Made by a program: the position numbers and the translations under genes. This document shows, piece by piece, positions 56,965 through 64,000 of a stretch of 64,000 nucleotides of DNA. The DNA comes from Pisaster brevispinus (Eukaryota > Echinodermata > Asteroidea > Forcipulatida > Asteriidae), in assembly GCA_023634235.1 (NCBI GenBank), contig JAMKCF010000003.1:3686958-3750957 (forward strand). Reading direction: 5' to 3'. Numbering within the stretch: the first letter of the stretch is position 1; the number at the start of each line of letters is the position of its first letter. Under the pieces are notes generated by a model, which was given only the letters and a program-made list of their open reading frames with translations, was not told the DNA's origin and ran no database searches.

Positions 56965-59900
56965 GTAAGTAACCGATCAAAATTTGTTTTATTTTACTTC
57001 GAATTAGCTAAATATAATTCCCAAATTTGCATTCATTGTGTTAATTAGCATTGGTTATACTTTATCAGAGTGTGATAAATATTGATTGCTTGATTTCAAT
57101 GATTTAAATATTATTACGGCCATTATTTCAACGCTAAATTTGCCTGCACTTGTCATGTGTTTATTGCTCAAATGTTCGAACGGATAAGCCTGTATTTCCG
57201 ACACTTTCCCGCTTCCCCGCTTCAAGAGATCTAAATCTGCTTTTTCAGTGCTTAGTTTTGTTCTATATTATTGTTAAGTTACTTACTTAATTCATAAAAA
57301 ATTACATTCGAAGCCACATTTTTTTATGTGGTGTGGGTGAAAAGTGGAGGTTGGATACCATGTCCATACACAGTACACACACAGCATTTTCTTACCAAAA
57401 TAAAATTGAAGTTAAAGTTAGCAGTCATCATGGTCATGGAAAGTGTTCCAGAAAATGTTATTATTTTAAACTTTTTATTTGGCAGTCTGCCACGAGGTGC
57501 CAGAACACCCTGTGCTGTCTACCGTGTCCAACCACGTCTTTGAAAAACGACTCATCGAGAAGTTCATTTCTGAAAATGGCGTGGACCCAGTCACCGGGGA
57601 GAGTCTGTCTGAAGATCAGCTCGTTGACATCAAAGGTAACCTACACCAAGCTGTACTTTGTGCCAATTCCACTTTAAGGTGGTGTGACTGCAGAATTAAA
57701 ATCATAAAATCTTTTTTTTTTTTAATCCCAAGATCTAGTGATGATCAAAATCTCAATCCTTGTGAATATTATACTACACATGTATTTTTGCTACTAGTAA
57801 ATGAAAAAGTGGTGGTTGGATACAGAATATTTTACCACTGCTGGATTCCACTGCCATTTTCCACACAGAATGATCCAAAATACTATACTACTTACGATTA
57901 AGGATAATGTTCTGTTTATGAGTGAAAAATTGCAGTCAGCATTAATCCCATCTAGGGAAGTAGTTGTGCACAGACTAAAGGACTTGAATCATAAAGTATG
58001 AATCATTAAATATATGCCACTTTGTTTTTCCCCACTCAGTGAGCCCAGTTGTAAAACCAAGACCTCCAACAGCGACCAGCATCCCGGCCATTCTCAAGCT
58101 TCTGCAGGACGAGTGGGATGCCTGCATGTTGCACAGCTTCACCTTGCGCCAGCAGCTGCAGACAGCCAGGCAGGAGCTGTCTCATGCCCTGTACCAGCAT
58201 GATGCAGCATGCCGTGTCATTGCCCGACTCACTAAGGAGGTGACTGCAGCACGTGAAGGTAAGTCCTCAAGGGGGTGGAGCCATGGGAGGGGTTCACAAG
58301 CCCACATCAGGGTGTTCCCATGTAATTTTTACTGCACCTAGGACTGAGTTGAGGCTGGAACTTAAAGGGGCACACCGGCTTCGTTGGGCTATTTGGGCTA
58401 CAAAATAGGCAAACATATGCCTTCAAAGGTCTTCCAGGAATGGAGAAGAACGGTTCCTAAAAGAAACCATCAAATTTTGCCGTTTTTGAGCATTTTTCAA
58501 AAAACGAAGGTCACGTGATTTATCCGAACCAAAAAAGTGGTTCGGATAAATCATGTGATTTTCGGAGTTAGTTTTACTTCCAGCCGTATACAAGTAAATT
58601 ACTGAACCAAATTTAAATCTGTTTTTTAAAAATTATTCATGAGTACTTGAAAAAAAAGACTATGTATTCAGATTATTGATACAATTTGTAAATAATGATG
58701 AAAAATCGAACGTAAGATTCGCATTCAGAGAGTCCGTGCAACCGAAGCGTGTTTTACAGCGCACCAGCGTGGGAGCTAGCGGAACGTAAACCTTGGGGCA
58801 TATCCCGTACAGCCGGTGCCGTGTCTCGTGGGGCCAGAGAGACAAGCCCCGGGGCATGAACTCCCCAGCTTGCCGGTCTAGCCGTGAGCGTGGGAGCTTG
58901 TCGGAGGGGTAGGGAGCCAGACCAACAATTACGGTTTTTGTAGGAGGGTTTTAGTCTGATACCCCTAGCTATTATCCCCTAACTATTGCAACGTGTTGCC
59001 TGCGCTACACACGCGGGACGACGACGGGGAATATTTATCCCATACAGCTGGTCTACTTCTATGATAGCTACACAATGTCCACCCCCCCCCCCAAATTGCT
59101 GCTTCTGCTGGCTTTCCCTTTGGATTTATCGTGGTTTTTCTTTTACTTTTTACTTTTCGTTGGACCACCTTCTGGGTGTTTTTCCTTGCGATGTTTTTGT
59201 ACCGATCCTTTGATGTCGAAGAAACGTTCTCTATTATTGCAAGTACACAGAATATAGAACGTCGTCGTACACAGAATACAGGTTGGGGTTAGTTTTCGCG
59301 GTCGTAACCAATAACTGTTTCAATGGCAAGTTCAACCGAAACAGTTATTGGTTACGACCACGAGCGGACTTCGACTAGGACTGACCATAGAGCAAGGAAC
59401 CTTGCTCTATGGACTGACGTCCGCTCATGTCACTGATCTCTATTATACTGACAGTATAATAGAGATCAGTGGCATGGTTCATGTCTGTTTTTTTATTTAC
59501 ACGTGAATTTGTGCTTGATGGCTATGAAGTCTGTTTCCTCATGCCTCGCCATTGTTATAATTGATACATAAACAGAGCACCAGTCTACTTACAACATCGC
59601 GCATCATTGCCACGTAAATTGGACAGTTGCAACGGCTGGAAAAGCGTATAAGCTGACCTTTGACCGCGTTTTGTTTTTTTTCACATTTTTCGTTATTACG
59701 TGATATTTGGATGATTTTTTTTTTACAACAACCATTTAAAAATTGTTGTCTGTCATTCCACATCACAATATTAGGTAAACAGTAAGCCGGTGTGTCCCTT
59801 TAATACAGTCGACTCTCGTTAATACGAGGTCAGCCGGACTGGCCCGTTTTCCTCGTATTATCCGAACCTCGTCTTAAACGCAGCGCACTATTTACACGTA

Positions 59901-62900
59901 CATGTACATGTACTGTATACACACGTCGTCATAGTGCATGCACTACACACGTGTCTAGGCTAGAACGGAGCGGTTGGCTTCCTAGTACAGTTCTTACGAG
60001 CATCCTGTACACAAAAATATATACCGTAATTTTCGGATTATAAACCGCGGTTTATACGTTGATTTTGACATTTGTTTGTACTCCTGCGGTTTATGCGCCG
60101 GGCGGCTTATACGCCGACGTATAAATATTGAAGAGAAAAAACAGCATTTTTTTAAAGAAAGATCGTTTGTAAAATATTCTAAATAAAAACAATGTTCTTA
60201 AACGAAATAAAATCCTGCAAAACATGCCTGTGTGATGAAAATCCCACCTCATTTGTATTCCGTTATGCCTTTATAAAACGTTTATCAACCGCCCTATTGT
60301 TAGAGTTCAGTCCCCCTCAGATCATGGAGGAAGAAAATGAACAATCAGCGAAACTCGAGTTAGACTAGACTGGTCCCCTGTCTATTTATCCCAGCGATCT
60401 CCATATGCCGACGTCAGACATTCAGGCTACATCGCCACAAAGAGGACCGCAAACACGCACGGCCCCTCTGTGTGTGTACACATACACATGCTGTGATTGG
60501 CCGTTGATGATTGGCCGTTAATAGTTCCATTCATAAGATCTTGGCTAGACTTCTGACGGCTCGAGTAGATAGCGCCTGCTGCACATTGTACAACACATAG
60601 CCTGAACATCTGACCCCACACTTCGAGGCTCGGTGCCCAGTCGAAGTCTAATCAAACGTGAACAGATTTTGTCAACAGAGGGCGATGCGATGCAGGGCAA
60701 AGTTCAACTATTTCTCGGTGTGCGTTGTCGACCGATCGTTGATTCACGAAGATTTTGTTGCCAACGAAGTTCAAAACATGGTCAACACAACCGATCATCA
60801 AATCACGAATTCTTGAAAACGTGTGTTGATGGAAAAAGTATAATTCAGGACTGATAGTATGAGATAAAAAATCACCCAAAACGCAGTTTTGCGAACCTCA
60901 CTTCCGTGTTTTGAGGTTAGTTTTTTGTAACATTTTGGCCGCGGTTTATACGCCGCGCGGTTTATACGCTGACACTAAATATTTTTTTCCATATTTTGGA
61001 GCATTGCGGTTTATACGCCGGGCAGTTTATAATCCGAAAATTACGGTATATGATAAATGCAATTTTGTTGACTATGATCATAGAAATTTAATATTTTGTA
61101 TAACTGAAAATAAAAATCATAGCAAAGTCATGTCAAACTTGCTGTTCATGTGACCATGATGTGACAGATTCAATACTGCACAGCGCCTATGCTGAACGTT
61201 GTTTTCGCTGGTAGCCGCTAGATGTGTAGGCGAAGTATTAATTCAAGCATAAGTTACCAGCGTAATGTTTTGATTTTCGAATCGAACGGAACCGTGTAGC
61301 CAGTCCGATCCGAAAAATAGTTTGGCAAAACGCATGTAATTTCAGAAACTTGGCTGACTGAACGGTAAGCTTTTATTTACGCAACAATATTTTTCCGATC
61401 TCGCTATAAAAGTATGAAAAACAATACATTTTGTCATCACGGGGCCGCAAAAATACCTCGTAATATCCGTGTTCTCGTTACGACCGTGCTCGTATCTTCC
61501 GTTTTTTAAGACATAGAAACACACATGGGACAGTTCGGGACCGGTGAAATACCTCGTAATAACCGGCGTCTCGTATCTTCCGAGCTCGTATTAACGAGAG
61601 TCGACTGTAGTACCCATACAGAAAACCCATGTTATGAAAGGTACAAAATTGCAAACGAAAAACCTATCCAACATTGGGCTCTAGTCTTAGTTTTAAGTTT
61701 ATTCACTATTCCAGCCTGATTTCCACCAAGTTGAAATAGGAGCGTAAATCTAGGTTATTTTACGTGTGGTTAAATTTGTTCAAAAATGAATAGAATATTT
61801 TGATTTTAGTTTGGTATGAATTTTTGTTCTTTCAGCTTTGGCCACTCTCAAGCCCCAAGCAGCTCCTGGTATTGTACCAGCACAGATCGCTGCCCTACCA
61901 GCAGGTGCTGCTCAGGGAGTGGCAATGCATGAACCCATGGAGGCAGCTGAAACGGGACCAGCTGCTATGACTGAGGATATCATACAGCAAGTAAGCAATT
62001 GGGGAAAGTGGAAGAGGAGTTTTGAGACAAGCTGTGGAAGATGATACTGTTGGTACTCTTGGAAGTTTTTATTACCTTCCAGCTGTTGGACCATTCAATA
62101 TCATCCACAAGATTTTGAACGATAGATGTACTATGCCTTATGCATTATGATATTATGTGGTGAATGCATCTACACAGTATACAGATCCACACAGCTCCAC
62201 CATACACAACCCATGTAGTGGAATGAATTTGAATACCTGTAGTTGGCCAACTCACTGATAAACTTTAAAAGAGTAGGGAGACATCCAGCATATGGCTATA
62301 TAGCTCGGGTGGTAGAGCACCGGCATGTAAGCCCGGAGGTTGCAGGTTCATTTCCCGCTCTAGTCACTTTGTCTTCTGTCTTTTAAGACTGAGAGTAGGG
62401 GTTTTGACTTTTTTCTCTCTTGTATTTTGTCATGTAGCTTCAAGAGAAGGCTAATTTGTTGACTGCAGAGCGAAAGCGTAGAGGGAAGAAGGTTCCTGAT
62501 GAGCTCATGCCTCCTGATGACATCCGATCATTCCACACCCAGTCCTCTCATCCTGTAAGTGACTTGTTAACAAGAGGTTTTATGAGGTTGTTTATTTTTA
62601 ATTAAAAAAAACAAAACAAATTCTGGTTCTGAAAGCAAGGGATTCTCAAAAGTGACAAGCACTTTAGTCAGTTGTGCAAATGATACATGTTTATAGTAAA
62701 GATGATGAAGAAGTATTCAGTTCTAGATGTGGGAGGAAAACCCTTAAAGAGAAGTTGCATGTAAGGAAAGGACCAAAGCACTTCACATGTGAGGTGCTGA
62801 TGGGATTCAAAACTGGGGTTTAACAGGGATGAAAGGCAAGACTAACCTGATTGTTGAGTTTCCATAGAGCATGATGTGTTTGAATCCAATGACGAAGGTT

Positions 62901-63915
62901 TTTTTAAAAACCTGCCAAAGTTTCAGTATGGTAGTTAGTGGTTTGGAGGCCAATTATTGGGTTTATATTTTCGATAGCAAAGTGGTTTCTTAAAGATCTG
63001 AGTTTTTTTTTATGAATTACAATTAATCACCCCAAAAGTTGGGGTTAAGTATTTCATGAGTAGCTAAATTAATGTCAAGGCATATGTTTCTTGTCAACAG
63101 GGTTTACACAGTGCCAGTGTGCCTGGTATTTTGTCTATGGATTTACAAGCCTCTGATACATCCAAGGTGTTGACAGGTAAGATGGACATCAAGGTTGAAA
63201 CAGTAAAAGGGTTTACCATTGAATCCTATGATGCCTGATAAGGGCCTTTTTTGGGCAGGAAATCTGTGTAGATTTTAAGTAGATTTTAACTGTAGATTAC
63301 AGTAATTCCCACACACACCACCCAGTGATATTTTCAAAAGATTGAAAGTAAAGTAGGGTATTATAAATGGCTTGGTATCATAATAGAGTTGAAAGTTACT
63401 TCTGAAACGAAACATCTGGATAAACACAATGTGAAAACCTATTAGCTCTTATCAGCTGATTTCCTCATCTTTAGTTTTTACAGCTGTATCATTGAAAATT
63501 GAAAACATGTACTCGAAAGAATACTTAAAACTGTACAAAGTCTTGCTATGCCTCTCACTGTCCTCTTGTTTTGACAGACTGCAGTTGCATACCTGTATAC
63601 TAGGTTCCCAGTTTATGGAGAGATAATCTTGAATACTGAATCTCATTATACAACAACAGGGGTCGGACTATAATGTCCTCCCAGCCTCGGTTTGGATATG
63701 TTTTTTTGATTGAGAGAAAAACCAGGCAAAATTATTGTTTCATGGTTACAGTTAATCAGAAAGTGTTAGAGTAATAATGATTGCATTATTTGATTCCACC
63801 TCCAGGCGGTGCTGATAAGTCAGTGGTGGTTTTCAACAAGGATACAGAGCAGGTCACTGCTGTCATGAAAGGTCATAGCAAAAAGGTCACCAATGTCATC
63901 TACCATCCAACAGAG
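56946..63915 (+). CDS. prpf19: PRPF19 (Prp19) pre-mRNA processing factor / U-box E3 ligase, 5' part (partial)
   Basis: Core subunit of the Prp19/NTC complex, acting in spliceosome activation and as a U-box ubiquitin ligase in the nucleus. Coding exons are 56946-56964, 57486-57635, 58040-58258, 61836-61990, 62438-62554, 63101-63176 and 63806-63915. They join to 846 nt (282 codons) with consistent phases 1, 1, 1, 0, 0, 1, 0. The U-box spans residues 1-56 ([20 protein letters not shown]). The conserved Prp19 coiled-coil/tetramerisation region is about 60-130 ([20 protein letters not shown]). WD40 starts about residue 238 ([12 protein letters not shown]). Human PRP19 is about 504 aa, so roughly the last 220 residues, the rest of the WD40 propeller, lie right of the window. 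An in-frame TAA lies at 56895-56897 upstream of the ATG. Confidence 0.96.
57486..57635 (+). CDS. prpf19: PRPF19 exon 2: U-box
   Basis: Encodes [20 protein letters not shown] to LVDIK. This is the U-box core and aligns closely with the human PRP19 U-box (SNHV and RLIEK). The acceptor is tttggcag and the donor gtaacc. Confidence 0.96.
58040..58258 (+). CDS. prpf19: PRPF19 exon 3: Prp19 coiled-coil region
   Basis: Encodes [20 protein letters not shown] to [11 protein letters not shown], nearly identical to vertebrate PRP19 here. The acceptor is ccactcag and the donor gtaagt. Confidence 0.97.
58512..58557. repeat. Hairpin 1 of the TTAA element
   Basis: 19-bp arms at 58512-58530 and 58539-58557 (one mismatch) around an 8-nt loop. 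Confidence 0.85.
59301..59358. repeat. Hairpin 2 of the TTAA element
   Basis: 21-bp perfect arms at 59301-59321 and 59338-59358 with a 16-nt loop. Confidence 0.9.
59385..59412. repeat. Hairpin 3 of the TTAA element
   Basis: 13-bp perfect arms (ccatagagcaagg) at 59385-59397 and 59400-59412 with a 2-nt loop. Confidence 0.9.
59431..59471. repeat. Hairpin 4 of the TTAA element
   Basis: 20-bp perfect arms at 59431-59450 and 59452-59471, separated by a single base. Confidence 0.95.
59806..61607. mobile_element. 1.8-kb TA-flanked Tigger/pogo-like DNA transposon, interrupted (PRPF19 intron 3)
   Basis: Perfect inverted ends of at least 20 bp start CAGTCGACTCTCGTTAATAC (left) and are mirrored to gagagtcgactg (right). 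TA flanks both sides (59804-59805 and 61608-61609). CAG-starting ends with a TA duplication fit pogo/Tigger of the Tc1/mariner group. No transposase ORF is visible. The interior is split by the element at 60024-61046. It begins directly after the TTAA element. Confidence 0.85.
60024..61046. mobile_element. 1.0-kb element nested inside the Tigger-like element
   Basis: The inverted ends are ccgtaattttcggattataa and its exact complement ttataatccgaaaattacgg, flanked by TA (60022-60023 and 61047-61048). Subterminal cggtttatacg motifs repeat at both ends. No transposase was recognised. Its TA targets suggest another Tc1/mariner-type element. Confidence 0.85.
61836..61990 (+). CDS. prpf19: PRPF19 exon 4: Ala/Pro linker
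   Basis: Encodes [20 protein letters not shown] to AMTEDIIQQ. This is the variable linker before the second helix. The acceptor is tctttcag and the donor gtaagc. It follows a 3.6-kb intron filled with transposons. Confidence 0.95.
62294..62365 (+). repeat. tRNA-like 72-nt sequence, probable SINE head (PRPF19 intron 4)
   Basis: It folds roughly as a tRNA: acceptor ggctata, D-arm tagctcgggtggtagagc, a 7-nt anticodon loop that would read GTA, and a T-arm with gcaggttcatttcccgc. The anticodon and T stems contain mismatches and the B box is imperfect, so it is more likely a pseudo-tRNA or SINE head than a working tRNA gene. Confidence 0.45.
62438..62554 (+). CDS. prpf19: PRPF19 exon 5: linker helix
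   Basis: Encodes [20 protein letters not shown] to HTQSSHP, matching the RKKRGK region of PRP19. The acceptor is catgtag and the donor gtaagt. Confidence 0.95.
62715..62830 (+). repeat. SINE-like repeat, GTGGGAGGAAAA family (PRPF19 intron 5)
   Basis: Core agatgtgggaggaaaaccct, then a diverged middle and gatgggattcaaaactgggg. Confidence 0.55.
63101..63176 (+). CDS. prpf19: PRPF19 exon 6: entry to WD40
   Basis: Encodes [20 protein letters not shown] then SKVLT, with HSAS-PGIL conserved in PRP19. The acceptor is gtcaacag and the donor gtaaga. Confidence 0.95.
63806..63915 (+). CDS. prpf19: PRPF19 exon 7: first WD40 blade
   Basis: Encodes [16 protein letters not shown] and [19 protein letters not shown]. 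The acceptor is acctccag and the donor gttagt. The next exon is outside the window. Confidence 0.95.
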
Positions 63916-64000
63916 GTTAGTAGAGTTGGTTTGTAAGTATGGCACTGTTCAAGACAAAGTTATTTCCTCTGGGTTCTGGGCAACATGAAAAGTGATTGGC

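Larger units (their letters stand above)
58362..59803. mobile_element. 1.44-kb TTAA-flanked non-autonomous DNA transposon (PRPF19 intron 3)
   Basis: It is bounded by TTAA at 58362-58365 and 59800-59803. The 16-bp terminal inverted repeats, AGGGGCACACCGGCTT and AGGGACACACCGGCTT, differ at one base. It carries four long hairpins and no recognisable transposase. TTAA targets plus AGG-starting ends point to a Kolobok-type element, with piggyBac less likely. Its terminal TTAAAGG resembles the 103-bp element at 21311-21413. Confidence 0.85.

Noticed and set aside
57333..57901. Overlapping plus-strand ORFs around PRPF19 exon 2
   Set aside because: They are out-of-frame or intron read-through extensions of the U-box exon.
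60427..60879. Transposase remnants in the nested element
   Set aside because: The short ORFs there show no DDE-type motif or helix-turn-helix that I can recognise.
62294..62365. Functional tRNA-Tyr gene
   Set aside because: The overall fold is tRNA-like but the stems have mismatches and the B box is imperfect. It sits in an intron among SINE-like repeats.

Overview
This is a eukaryotic, animal nuclear window. It has small coding exons with GT-AG introns, introns of up to about 8 kb, vertebrate-like orthologues, and many short DNA-transposon and tRNA-derived SINE-like repeats. Protein similarity and repeat style suggest a marine invertebrate deuterostome, most likely an echinoderm and possibly a sea star. 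The organism is an inference, not read directly from a marker.

Three protein genes are supported exon by exon, with all phases consistent. (1) On the minus strand at 504-5550 are the first five coding exons of an SLC6 monoamine transporter that most resembles the serotonin transporter. The gene runs off the left edge. (2) On the minus strand at 11488-54582 is a complete 23-exon BCR/ABR-family gene. Its joined CDS is 3339 nt (1112 residues plus stop), ordered as N-terminal coiled coil, acidic and Pro-rich linker, DH (RhoGEF), PH, C2 and RhoGAP. (3) On the plus strand at 56946-63915 are the first seven coding exons of PRPF19: the U-box, the Prp19 coiled coil and the first WD40 blade. This gene runs off the right edge. 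BCR and PRPF19 are divergent, with about 2.4 kb between start codons.

The three genes act in unrelated processes: amine re-uptake at the plasma membrane, Rho GTPase cycling, and spliceosome/ubiquitin ligase function. Nothing suggests that they cooperate.

The accessory content is repeats. PRPF19 intron 3 is almost entirely made of DNA transposons. A 1.44-kb TTAA-flanked element carrying four hairpins abuts a 1.8-kb TA-flanked Tigger/pogo-like element, and a third 1.0-kb element with different inverted ends sits inside the latter. BCR intron 11 holds a TIR-bounded segment with an 82-codon Myb/SANT-like ORF (23952-24200) and a 1.4-kb repeat carrying a CRE-like array. A 129-bp near-perfect palindrome lies about 610 bp upstream of the BCR start codon. 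Several dispersed repeat families recur two to five times.

No rRNA gene, intact tRNA gene or CRISPR array is visible. The most interesting leads are the GRB2-type YENL motif in BCR, the transposon-borne Myb/SANT ORF, and the nested hairpin-rich transposons inside PRPF19. I found no clear evidence of an undescribed multi-gene system.
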